Shown here: one piece after another, positions 54,278-62,854 of the stretch | Layout of the letters: each line of letters opens with the position of its first letter | How positions within the stretch are numbered: position 1 is the stretch's first letter | DNA from: DATAGZ01 sp036263455 | GTDB lineage: Bacteria; Pseudomonadota; Alphaproteobacteria; Dongiales; Dongiaceae | Direction of reading: 5' to 3' | DNA: 64,000 nucleotides | Assembly: GCA_036263455.1 (NCBI GenBank) | Contig: DATAGZ010000014.1 | Location: 1-64,000, forward strand | Program-made: the position numbers and the translations under genes | Notes under the pieces: model-generated | What the model was told of the DNA's origin: nothing | Seen by the model: only the letters and a program-made list of their open reading frames with translations | The model's database searches: none

Positions 54278-55405
54278 CTACACGCAGTAGGTCTTGAGCG
54301 GGGCGAAGCCGTTGAACCCCACCGTGGAGTAGGTGCTGGTATAGGCGCCGGCCGAGAGAATCTGCACCTTGTCGCCGATAGCAAGATCGAGCGGGAGGTC
54401 ATAATCGGTATGTTCATAGAGAATATCCGCGCTATCGCAGGTCGGCCCTGCCAGGGTCACCGGTCCGCGCGCGCTCGCGTCGCGTTCCGTCCGCAGGGCA
54501 TACTTAATGGCATCCCCGATGGTTTCGAACAAACCGGTAAACCTGCCGACATCGAGATAGACCCACCGCCTGTCATTCTGCGCCTTCTGAGAGATGAGGA
54601 CCACTTCGCTCTGGACAATGCCTGCTTCCGCCACCAGCGCGCGGCCGGGTTCGATCAGAATATCCGGCAAGCGGTTACCGAATGCGGCGGTGACCGCCGC
54701 CATGATGACATCCGCGTAGATTGAAAAAGCCTTGATGTCGCTCCGATAGCGACTGGGAAAGCCGCCACCCAGATTGATCATGCGCAGCTCGATGCCTTCC
54801 TGGGCAAGGGCGGCAAAGAGCGTGGAAACGGTCGCGATGGCCTTCTGCCATTGCGCGGGATCGCTTTGCTGGGACCCTACGTGAAATGAAAAGCCGCTGG
54901 GATCCAATCCCTGCGCTCGCGCCTTTTTCATGAGAGTCAATGCCATGGCGTGGTCGCAGCCAAATTTATAATTGAGCGGCCATTCCGCGCCCTCGCTATC
55001 CACGAGCAGGCGGCAGAAAACCTGCGACCCGGGCGCGAGGCGGGCGAGCTTGTCGAGCTCGGCCTCGCTATCGAAGGCATAAAGCCGCACCCCCAACGCA
55101 TAAGCGCGCGCGATATCCCGTTCCTTCTTGATCGTATTGCCGTACGAAATGCGTTCGGGCGGGACCCCTTGAGCGAGGCAGAGCTCAATCTCCCCCATGC
55201 TGGCCGTATCGAAACGCGATCCCAGGCGGTGGAGCGTCGCAATGATTTCCGGCAATGGATTGGCCTTGACCGCGTAGTAAATTGACGCGAGCGGCAAATG
55301 GGCCGCCATTTCCCGATAGGATTTCTCGACCACGGTCAGGTCCACGACGAGACACGGCGTTTCGGGTTGACGTTCGGCGAGAAAGCGGGTGATTCTTTCG
55401 GTCAT
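54278..55405 (-). CDS. Ornithine/lysine decarboxylase (group IV PLP fold III)
   Basis: The 375-residue enzyme makes putrescine (or cadaverine) from ornithine (or lysine). Motifs: SIYYAVKANPLPEII (PLP Lys), SFHVGSQQ, MINLGGGFPSRY (phosphate loop), ILIEPGRALVAEAG and GPTCDSADILYEHTDYDLPL (catalytic Cys/Asp). It resembles the eukaryotic-type decarboxylases common in alphaproteobacteria. ATG 55405. Stands alone between msrP and tRNA-Leu. Confidence 0.92.
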   Translation of the reverse strand: MTERITRFLAERQPETPCLVVDLTVVEKSYREMAAHLPLASIYYAVKANPLPEIIATLHRLGSRFDTASMGEIELCLAQGVPPERISYGNTIKKERDIARAYALGVRLYAFDSEAELDKLARLAPGSQVFCRLLVDSEGAEWPLNYKFGCDHAMALTLMKKARAQGLDPSGFSFHVGSQQSDPAQWQKAIATVSTLFAALAQEGIELRMINLGGGFPSRYRSDIKAFSIYADVIMAAVTAAFGNRLPDILIEPGRALVAEAGIVQSEVVLISQKAQNDRRWVYLDVGRFTGLFETIGDAIKYALRTERDASARGPVTLAGPTCDSADILYEHTDYDLPLDLAIGDKVQILSAGAYTSTYSTVGFNGFAPLKTYCV

Positions 55406-55459
55406 GAGAGATCCTTCTGCAGGCCCTCATACACCGAAGAAATAAAAAAACAACTAGAA

Positions 55460-55546
55460 TGGTGCCCCTGGCCGGAATCGAACCAGCACGGCCGTAAGGC
55501 CACTTGATTTTGAGTCAAGCGCGTCTACCAGTTCCGCCACAGAGGC
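55460..55546 (-). tRNA. tRNA-Leu (CAA)
   Basis: On the minus strand GCCTCTG pairs with CAGGGGC, then A and encoded CCA. It is a class II tRNA with long variable arm (TGGCCTTACGGCC). The anticodon stem CTTGA/TCAAG encloses CTCAAAA, anticodon CAA. Confidence 0.96.
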
Positions 55547-55756
55547 ACTGCGCCGCATCCCCAAAATGGGGAGGTAGAGCGCCGAATCATAGCGCTTTTT
55601 TTTGCCTTGGCAAGCCGGCTGATGCGTGGTTCGCGCCGCAATTGAAAAAGCGCGATCTAGACCCGATCAAGCCGGAGCAGTGGGAACGGCGATGGCAACC
55701 GATCCACGTCCATTTTGCTTTTTGAGCGACGCGGCGCCTTCTTGCTATAAGGAATC

Positions 55757-57838
55757 ATGAATTCAGGCGACTCGCTTCCCCCGATCGTCGGATGGCAGCC
55801 CGTCTATGGGCGTCCGCCGATGCCACCGGCGTCGCCTCCGCCGCCGAAACGGCGCTGGCTGGTCCGCCTACTGTGGTTTTTCGGCCGGTGGGGATTGGTG
55901 CTCGCGGTGTGGGTGGTATTCGCGCTCGGTCTGTTTGCGGCCTGGTGCGCTTACGATCTGCCGGATATCCATCTGGTAAGCGAGGTCAAGCACCATTCGA
56001 GCGTACAGCTGCTCGGCGCCGATGGAAGCACGATCGCAAGCTATGGCGATCTCTATGGCGATATGCTGCGGCTCAACGAAATGCCCGCCTCCCTGATCCA
56101 AGCGGTGATTGCCACGGAAGACCGGCGTTTCTATCACCACTTTGGAATCGACACGCTCGGCCTGGTGCGTGCGGCCTACGTCAATTATCGCGCTGGCCAT
56201 GTCGTGCAAGGCGGGTCGTCGATCACCCAGCAATTGGTGAAGAATGTTTTCCTGACGCCAGAAAGGTCGCTGCATCGGAAGGGACAAGAGATGCTGCTGG
56301 CCCTCTGGCTGGAGCACGAATTCAGCAAGGACCAGATTTTAGAACTTTATCTCAACCGGGTCTATTTCGGAGCGGGCGCGTTTGGCGTCGATGCGGCCGC
56401 GCGCAAATATTTTGGAAAATCCGCGCGCACCCTGGCGCCGTTCGAATCTGCGGTGATGGCGGGCCTGCTTAAGGCGCCTTCGAAATACAATCCCCTCAAC
56501 GACCCCGAGCAAACGCTGCAGCGCACGCGGATCGTGCTCGCTAACATGGTCGCGGCCGGCTATCTCGACCGGGCGCAGGCGGCCCAGATCGCCGCGGCGC
56601 CCCCGCCGCAGGTTGCCAACCCCGCGCCCGCCGCCATCGGTCAGTATTTCGCCGACTGGGTCATCGATCAGGTATCCTCCTATGTCAGCGCGGACGGGCA
56701 CGATCTCGTGGTACAGACCACCTTCGATCCGCGCATCGCCGCGCTTGCCCAGGAGGACATGACGCGCGTCATGGAAGGTCAGGGCGCGGCCTTGGGCGCG
56801 AGCCAAGCGGCGCTGGTGACGCTCTCGCCCAATGGCGCGATCCGCGCCATCCTGGGCGGCTTGAACTATCGCCGCAGTCAATATAATCGTGCGACCCAGT
56901 CGCTGCGCCAGCCGGGCTCGTCTTTCAAAGCCTTCGTATTCCTGAGCGCCTTCGACGCAGGCATGACGCCCGAGACGCATTTGACCGATGGGCCGGTCTC
57001 CATAGGGAAATGGCGGCCCGGCAATTATCTGGACAAGTTTTATGGCGACGTCACGCTGCGCGAAGCCTTCGCCCACTCGCTGAACTCGGTGGCGGTGCAG
57101 CTCTCGGAGCGTGTTGGACGGCGCCAGGTCATTGCCACCGCGCACAGGCTGGGGGTGACCGCGGACTTGCCCAATCATCCCGCGATCGCGCTCGGCTCGG
57201 CGGAGGTCAGTCTTCTCGAAATGACCGCCGCCTATGCCACTTTTGCCAATCTCGGGCGGGGGGTGCTTGCCTATGGCATCGAGCGCATCGCAACCCGCGA
57301 CGGCCGGATCCTCTACCAGCGGCGCGGCTCGGGGCTGGGCACGGTCGTCACGGCGCGCTCGCTTGCCTCCATGCTTGACGTCATGGGGGCAGTGCTCGAT
57401 TTCGGCACGGGGAAGAAGGCGAAGCTGGATGGCTGGCCGGCGGCGGGCAAGACCGGGACGACTCAATCCTATCGCGATGCCTGGTTCATCGGGCTGACCT
57501 CGGAATTGGTGACGGGCGTTTGGGTCGGCAACGACAATGGAGAGGCGATGGAAAAGGTAACGGGAGGCTCGCTGCCCGTACAGATTTGGCACGATTTCAT
57601 GACGCGCGCGCTGCAGGGTAAACAGCCGCGCGCCATTCCGCTTCCCGGCGGCGGAGGTGGCGGCGTTGCCAATCCCGGAGCGGCTCCGCCCACGCCTGCG
57701 CCGGTCGCAGCGACCGAGCCCGTTGATACGGTCGCGAGTGGTAAAAGCGGTATCGAGCAATTGCTCGACGCCATTATCTCCGATTCGAACTCGTCTCCGC
57801 CATCGCCACCTCAGCCGACAGCGCCTCCGGTTCAATAA
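55757..57838 (+). CDS. Class A penicillin-binding protein (PBP1A family)
   Basis: A bifunctional peptidoglycan synthase of 693 residues. It has a proline-rich cytoplasmic N-terminus, one membrane helix (about 40-62), a glycosyltransferase GT51 domain (ATEDRRFYHHFGID, GGSSITQQLVKNVFL, LYLNRVYFGAGAFGVDAAA) and a transpeptidase with PGSSFKAFVF (SxxK), HSLNSVAVQL (SxN) and AGKTGTTQSY (KTG). A Gly/Pro/Ser-rich tail ends the protein and overlaps the convergent exporter gene by 65 bp. Confidence 0.94.
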   Translation: MNSGDSLPPIVGWQPVYGRPPMPPASPPPPKRRWLVRLLWFFGRWGLVLAVWVVFALGLFAAWCAYDLPDIHLVSEVKHHSSVQLLGADGSTIASYGDLYGDMLRLNEMPASLIQAVIATEDRRFYHHFGIDTLGLVRAAYVNYRAGHVVQGGSSITQQLVKNVFLTPERSLHRKGQEMLLALWLEHEFSKDQILELYLNRVYFGAGAFGVDAAARKYFGKSARTLAPFESAVMAGLLKAPSKYNPLNDPEQTLQRTRIVLANMVAAGYLDRAQAAQIAAAPPPQVANPAPAAIGQYFADWVIDQVSSYVSADGHDLVVQTTFDPRIAALAQEDMTRVMEGQGAALGASQAALVTLSPNGAIRAILGGLNYRRSQYNRATQSLRQPGSSFKAFVFLSAFDAGMTPETHLTDGPVSIGKWRPGNYLDKFYGDVTLREAFAHSLNSVAVQLSERVGRRQVIATAHRLGVTADLPNHPAIALGSAEVSLLEMTAAYATFANLGRGVLAYGIERIATRDGRILYQRRGSGLGTVVTARSLASMLDVMGAVLDFGTGKKAKLDGWPAAGKTGTTQSYRDAWFIGLTSELVTGVWVGNDNGEAMEKVTGGSLPVQIWHDFMTRALQGKQPRAIPLPGGGGGGVANPGAAPPTPAPVAATEPVDTVASGKSGIEQLLDAIISDSNSSPPSPPQPTAPPVQ

Positions 57839-59027
57839 AAGTATCCGTGACCCTGGCCAATTGGCGCAGCCGTAGGCCGGCATGGAGCACCATGCCGGCG
57901 CATAATGTCATGAAGATGCTCATCGGCAACGCGCTGTGCGTGGGGATCTGGGCCAGCAAGGCGCCCGTGAGCGCCGAAACGCAGTTGGTGATGAAATTAA
58001 GCATCGAGGAGGCGGCGCCTGCTGCATGTGGATAGGGGGCGACGCCCAGCCCTTGAGCTATCGGCAAGGCGAGGCCGCAGCCGGCATTCATGAAATAGAT
58101 TCCCACCATGAGCGGTACGACGCCGTGCGTGGTCGCGGCGATGCCGATCAGCACGCATCCCGCGCCGGTCGAAAGCAACGCTCCCGCCAAGAGAATATGT
58201 TCCGGCTTGCGCGCCTTGGCGAGGCGGCCGCCGCCCATTGCACCGCTCACGAAGCCGAGGACGAAAACCGCGAAGACCAGCCCGAAACGGTGCGGCGGTA
58301 CGCCCAGCACATCGATGAAGACGAAAGAAGAGGTGGAGAGAAAACAGAAGATCGCCCCATAGGTAAAGGCGGTTGCCTGAATCACCATACGAAAATGCCG
58401 GTCCCGCAGGAAGAGCGCGTAGGTCTTTATCACGGTCACGATTCCGCCCGCCTGGGTGGGAGGAGCGCTCAGGGTCTCGGGCAGGAGCCGCCAGGTCAGA
58501 ACCGCACCCAGGCCGCCATAGAGGGCAAGGAAAAGGAAATTGGCCTGCCAGCCAACCAAACTTTGCAGTGCGCCGCCGACGAAGGGTCCCAGCAGGGGTG
58601 CGAGGGCGCCGCTGGCACTTAAATAGGGCATCATCCGCACCGAACCGCTTGCGCCATAGGCATCGCGCACGATTGCGCGGCCGATGACAGGTCCGGTCGC
58701 CGCTCCGATGGCCTGGATGAAGCGCCCAAGCCAAAGCCAATGAATCGATGGCGCCCAGGCGCAGCCGAGGCTGGCTACGGCAAAGACCAACAGGCCGCCG
58801 ATCAGCACTGGGCGGCGCCCAATCCGATCGGAGACGGGTCCACAGACCAGCATGCTCCCGGCGAAACCCAAGAGGAAGATCGAGAGCGTCGCCTGGGTTT
58901 CGGCCTGGCTCGCATGCAGCGCGACGGCAATGGCAGGCAAGGAGGGAAGATACAGATCCGTCGAAATCGCTCCCGCCGTGGTGATAAAGACGAGCAGAGC
59001 AAAGCCCGTCCGCGCGAGGGGCATCAT
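57774..59027 (-). CDS. Bcr/CflA-family multidrug MFS exporter
   Basis: The 417-residue protein has 12 helices and Bcr/CflA marks: ISTDLYLPSLPAIAVALHAS, CGPVSDRIGRRPVLIGG (loop 2-3), GRFIQAIGAATGPVIGRAIV and PFVGGALQSLVGW. Substrate unknown; relatives export bicyclomycin, sulfonamides or other drugs. Start ATG 59027, with ATG 59024 next. Its 3' end overlaps the PBP gene in antisense. Confidence 0.9.
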   Translation of the reverse strand: MMPLARTGFALLVFITTAGAISTDLYLPSLPAIAVALHASQAETQATLSIFLLGFAGSMLVCGPVSDRIGRRPVLIGGLLVFAVASLGCAWAPSIHWLWLGRFIQAIGAATGPVIGRAIVRDAYGASGSVRMMPYLSASGALAPLLGPFVGGALQSLVGWQANFLFLALYGGLGAVLTWRLLPETLSAPPTQAGGIVTVIKTYALFLRDRHFRMVIQATAFTYGAIFCFLSTSSFVFIDVLGVPPHRFGLVFAVFVLGFVSGAMGGGRLAKARKPEHILLAGALLSTGAGCVLIGIAATTHGVVPLMVGIYFMNAGCGLALPIAQGLGVAPYPHAAGAASSMLNFITNCVSALTGALLAQIPTHSALPMSIFMTLCAGMVLHAGLRLRQLARVTDTFIEPEALSAEVAMAETSSNRR

Positions 59028-60343
59028 TGGCCGAGCTGGGGCAGGGAAAGGGTCGGCACCAACCCCTCGGGCGCACCAACGACCACGAAGGTCAAATGGT
59101 CCGGGTCAAGCAATTTCTGGGCGAGCCTGCGCAGATCCTCGGCGGTCACGGCGGCGAAGAGCGCTTGGCGCCGGTCGGGATAATCCTTGCCTCGCCCTTC
59201 GAATTTAAGCGAAGCGGCGACCTCGGCCGCGTCGGTGAGATTGGCGAAGTTGCGAGGATAAAACCCGATAATATAGGTCTTTGCCGCGTCAATCTCGGCC
59301 GCGCTTGGCCCCTCGTTCCGAAAACGCTGCCACTCCTGTTGGATAAGCGCGATGGTTTCCGCGGTGCTGGCGGTTTTCGTCTGCGTCTCGCCAACCAGAA
59401 TATTGGAACGTTCATGCTGGGTCAGAGCGGTATCGATGCCATAGCTCAAGCCGCGCTTCACCCGGATCTCACGCATGAGCCGCGACTGAAACCCGCCGCC
59501 GCCCATGATGTAGTTGAGCACATAGGCGGTATAGAAATCAGGATCGTGAAGATCGATACCAGGCGCGGCAAAGGCGACCACGCTTTGGGGTAGGTCGCGC
59601 TTGAGCAGGGCCATTCCCTTAGGGAGGCGGGGCCCAAATGGGGGCAGGGGGGCACCCGTCGCGTGTGCGGCGAGACCCGCCAAGGCCTGGCCCAGGAAAG
59701 CGTCGATATCGGAGGCGCTTGCGTCTCCGGCCGCACCCGCGGCAAGCGTGTCGATGGTCAAGCGGTCGTGCAAAAATTGGCGAAGACCATCGGCGGTGAT
59801 CCGGTTCAGGCTTTCGGGCGTGTACTGTCCTGCCGCGGCATAGGGATGTCCCTGGAAAACGATATGCGCCAGCGTATCCTGCGCGGCCCTATCTGGGTCT
59901 TCGAGTTCCTGGCGGTAGACTGCGAGCAGCTGGTCGCGCACCCGTGCCATGGAAGAATCGGAAAAATGCGGCTGAGTCAGCGCCAGATTGAGGAGCCGTG
60001 CGGCCCGGTCGCGATCCGAGGAGAGGAAAGAAAGGGTAATCGTAAAGCGGTCGCCGCTCGCGCTGAAATCCAGGTCGATACCGCTGTTCTCCAGTTCGCG
60101 GCGATAGGCGGTGGCGTCGTAAGGTCCGGCGCCCTCCTCCAGCATCGCGGTGAGAAATTTCGCGGTTCCCTCGTGCCCGGCGGGGTCATAGGCCCAACCC
60201 GCGCGGAAATACAGGGTCATCGCGATCAGGGGATCGCTGTGATCCTCGATAAAATAGACATTCCGCGGGGTCTCCTGAATGGTGACGGCCTGAGCGAGGC
60301 CAGCGCATAGAACGAAAATCAGAAGGAAAAGATAGCGCATCAT
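59024..60343 (-). CDS. M16 peptidase-like protein, inactive-type subunit
   Basis: About 439 residues with a signal peptide (MMRYLFLLIFVLCAGLAQA/VT). It has the two-lobed M16 fold, but the zinc motif is replaced: AGHEGTAKFLTAMLEEG stands where HxxEH should be. The C-lobe keeps the M16 R/Y signature (MREIRVKRGLSYGIDTAL). It probably pairs with the active upstream subunit, as in other two-gene M16 systems. ATG 60343 overlaps the upstream stop (ATGA); the longer frame to 60448 is unsupported. Confidence 0.88.
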   Translation of the reverse strand: MMRYLFLLIFVLCAGLAQAVTIQETPRNVYFIEDHSDPLIAMTLYFRAGWAYDPAGHEGTAKFLTAMLEEGAGPYDATAYRRELENSGIDLDFSASGDRFTITLSFLSSDRDRAARLLNLALTQPHFSDSSMARVRDQLLAVYRQELEDPDRAAQDTLAHIVFQGHPYAAAGQYTPESLNRITADGLRQFLHDRLTIDTLAAGAAGDASASDIDAFLGQALAGLAAHATGAPLPPFGPRLPKGMALLKRDLPQSVVAFAAPGIDLHDPDFYTAYVLNYIMGGGGFQSRLMREIRVKRGLSYGIDTALTQHERSNILVGETQTKTASTAETIALIQQEWQRFRNEGPSAAEIDAAKTYIIGFYPRNFANLTDAAEVAASLKFEGRGKDYPDRRQALFAAVTAEDLRRLAQKLLDPDHLTFVVVGAPEGLVPTLSLPQLGQ

Positions 60344-61692
60344 TGCTCTCCCGGCAGGAGCCGGCTTTCGACGCCGGGGACCGAGAACACCGACTGCGCC
60401 GCCCGCTTGATATCGTCGTTCGTCACCGCCTCGATAAAAGTGGGCCAATTCTGAATGTCTAGAAGCGAACGGTCGGTGGCGAGCCCGGTTCCCACGATAT
60501 CGGCGGGGCCGGTCAGATCCGCGCGGGTTTTGATGACCGCGATCAGCAGGCGCTTCTTGGCGTTGGCGAGTTCTTCCCTGGTCACGCCGCCCAGGGCGAT
60601 CTTATGCGTGATGGTCATGAAGCGCTCCCTAATCCCATCGAGCTGCTTCTCGTCATTGGTGGCAGCCCACAGGCCGAAGCTCGAAACATCATAGGGACGG
60701 GGAGAATAGCGTGCCCCCACACCGGCAGCGACTTTCTTGTCGATCACCATATCCTCATAGAGCAGGCCGGTATCCCCGCTCAGCACCTCGCGAAGCACCT
60801 GGAGCGCGTAGGCATCGTTGCCCGTGGCGGTGCGATAGGAGGGCGCCAGAAAGCTGATTCCGATAGATGGCAGATGCGCGAGCGGCGAGCGGAAGGACAC
60901 CTGCGTCGTCACGCGGTGCGGCGGCTCGACGAGGCGCTGGCGCCGTGGGATGTCGCGGCGGGCAAGGGCTGCGAAATGCTTCTCGACGAGACCGCGCGCC
61001 TCTTGAGGAGTGACGTCGCCCGCCAGCACGAGCACCGCATTGTTGGGCGCGTAATAATGGCGGTAGAAATCGAGCGCATCCTGCGTCGTGTATTGTTTCA
61101 TTTCGTGCAGCCACCCTATGACTGGCAGGCGGTACGGGGAATTGAGGTAGAGCGCGGCGTTCTCGGCCTCGGCCAATTGCGCGCCCGGATCGTTGTCGAT
61201 GCGCTGGCGGCGCTCTTCGATGATCACATCGCGTTCGGGCAGGACGGTTGCGTCGTCGAGCGTCAGGTGCTCCATCCGGTCGGCCTCGATATCGAGGACT
61301 TGTTCCAACTGATCCTTGGGAATGACTTCGTGGAATTCGGTCACATCTTGATTGGTGGAGGCGTTCGACTCACCGCCATGGCTTTGAATGAGGCGGTCGA
61401 ACGCGCCATCGGGATACCTGGCGGTGCCTTTGAACATCAAATGCTCGAGAAAATGCGCCGCGCCATTTTTCCCCGGCGGACCGTCTGCGGCGCCGACTTT
61501 GTAGAAGACCTGGACCAGAACCACTGGCGCACGGTGATTGGGCAGGATGACCGTCTCCAAGCCGTTGGCGAGGGTGAAATGGACCAGATCGAAGCGCGGC
61601 CCCTGCGCATGGACAGCCGATGGAACAGCCGCCGCCAAAACCAGGCAAACGAGGAGAAGCAGAGAGGGGATCACCCTAGATATGCTGATCAT
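60340..61692 (-). CDS. M16 zinc peptidase, active subunit
   Basis: A 450-residue periplasmic metallopeptidase. The signal peptide is about 1-30 (LLLLVCLVLAAAVPSAVHA/QG). The active site is AAHFLEHLMFKGT (HxxEH) with a distal Glu in LAEAENAALYLNSPY. Substrate unknown; the family degrades peptides and signal sequences. Four-base overlap with the inactive subunit supports co-expression as a dimer. Confidence 0.92.
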   Translation of the reverse strand: MISISRVIPSLLLLVCLVLAAAVPSAVHAQGPRFDLVHFTLANGLETVILPNHRAPVVLVQVFYKVGAADGPPGKNGAAHFLEHLMFKGTARYPDGAFDRLIQSHGGESNASTNQDVTEFHEVIPKDQLEQVLDIEADRMEHLTLDDATVLPERDVIIEERRQRIDNDPGAQLAEAENAALYLNSPYRLPVIGWLHEMKQYTTQDALDFYRHYYAPNNAVLVLAGDVTPQEARGLVEKHFAALARRDIPRRQRLVEPPHRVTTQVSFRSPLAHLPSIGISFLAPSYRTATGNDAYALQVLREVLSGDTGLLYEDMVIDKKVAAGVGARYSPRPYDVSSFGLWAATNDEKQLDGIRERFMTITHKIALGGVTREELANAKKRLLIAVIKTRADLTGPADIVGTGLATDRSLLDIQNWPTFIEAVTNDDIKRAAQSVFSVPGVESRLLPGEQ

Positions 61693-61745
61693 GGCGGATC
61701 TCCGGAGCGGCGTCGCCGGCTTGCGGCGAGATGCTCCCGCAGGTA

Positions 61746-62366
61746 TTAAAACAGGCCTTCCAGGATGCCGCGCTTCCTGCGGACGATGACCGGGACCTCG
61801 CCCTCGTTGGCAGGCTTGCCCAGGGCGGCGTTTTCTTGAAGCCGCTTCTGTTCCAGGGTCGGATCCACGACTGTTCCGTACGGTTCGGGCTTACGCCAGA
61901 AGACCAGTGTATCGAGAAGCGTTTGCGAACTGCTCTCGCTGTCGGCCGTTTCCTGATCTACCGTCTGGCGAATGTTGGGATCGATACCGGAGATCGAGGC
62001 GTTCTGCAGAAGCACCGTCTCGCCTGCCGATTGCGAATTGCCGCTATCTCCCTCGCCGACAACTAACTCGTTCGTGCCGGCATCCGCCGTCTGCGCCGGC
62101 GTACCCACCGGCTGGCCATTGGGCTGGTAGCCAAACAGGGCTGCCTGCGCCTGGTCCCGCGCCGTTCCCTCTTGCGGTCGAGGGGCGCCAGGGGTGGGGG
62201 GCCGTAGATTGTAATCGGGTGGAAGGCTCAAGGGCGCGCGCGTCACCACGGTGAATTCATCGGGTTGATGCTTGGTCAGCCCGAGCACTTCCTTCGCGGA
62301 GTCACAGGCCGAGAGTCCCGCAGCCAAAACCAGAAGCGACAGATATTTCGTGGCGACGCTGTTCAA
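61746..62366 (-). CDS. DUF3035 lipoprotein
   Basis: The 206-residue protein has a lipobox (LAAGLSAC, Cys 21) and the family start EVLGLTKHQPDEFTVVTRAP, then LSLPPDYNLRPP. The rest is low complexity, ending VPVIVRRKRGILEGLF. DUF3035 lipoproteins sit after lspA in many alphaproteobacteria, as here (stop/start overlap with lspA). Role unknown, presumably outer-membrane biogenesis. Confidence 0.88.
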   Translation of the reverse strand: MNSVATKYLSLLVLAAGLSACDSAKEVLGLTKHQPDEFTVVTRAPLSLPPDYNLRPPTPGAPRPQEGTARDQAQAALFGYQPNGQPVGTPAQTADAGTNELVVGEGDSGNSQSAGETVLLQNASISGIDPNIRQTVDQETADSESSSQTLLDTLVFWRKPEPYGTVVDPTLEQKRLQENAALGKPANEGEVPVIVRRKRGILEGLF

Positions 62367-62854
62367 AACGAGCTTTTCTTAGCGCTTTTTCGTTCATAAA
62401 ACAACCCGTCCAGAATCAAACAGAAAATGCCGATACTTATGGCGGAATCGGCCAGGTTGAAAGCAGGCCAGTGATAGTCGCCATAATGGACGTCGAGGAA
62501 ATCGAAAACGGCTCCGAAACGGAGCCGGTCGGCGACATTGCCCAGGGCGCCGCCCACGACCAGGCCGATTCCCAGCACGCCGGGGCCGTTCTGCATCGTC
62601 TGCAGCCAGCGGATCAGGAAGGCGCAGATCACCAGCGAGAGTGCGACGAGAAGAAGAGGGCCATGACGGCCGCCCTCGCGGAAGATGCTGAAGGCCACGC
62701 CGTGGTTCCAGGCGCCGACTACCGAAAAGAACGGCGTCAAGACGTGCTCGCCGCTGTCGATCCATTGGCGAATCCAGCCCTTGCTCAGCTGATCGAGGGT
62801 GATGACGCCCAGCGCGACAAGCAGCGCTGTGATGTTGGCGTTACGCCGGGACAT
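62363..62854 (-). CDS. lspA: Lipoprotein signal peptidase (SPase II)
   Basis: LspA removes signal peptides from prolipoproteins, such as the downstream DUF3035 protein. The 163-residue protein has four helices, LDQLSKGWIRQW, GGALGNVADRLRFGAVFDFL (first catalytic Asp) and FNLADSAISIG (second). ATG 62854 overlaps the ileS end by 14 bp. Confidence 0.96.
   Translation of the reverse strand: MSRRNANITALLVALGVITLDQLSKGWIRQWIDSGEHVLTPFFSVVGAWNHGVAFSIFREGGRHGPLLLVALSLVICAFLIRWLQTMQNGPGVLGIGLVVGGALGNVADRLRFGAVFDFLDVHYGDYHWPAFNLADSAISIGIFCLILDGLFYERKSAKKSSF

Noticed and set aside
57997..59079. 360-codon minus-strand frame
   Set aside because: A shifted-frame shadow of the Bcr/CflA exporter, Arg/Pro-rich without any domain.
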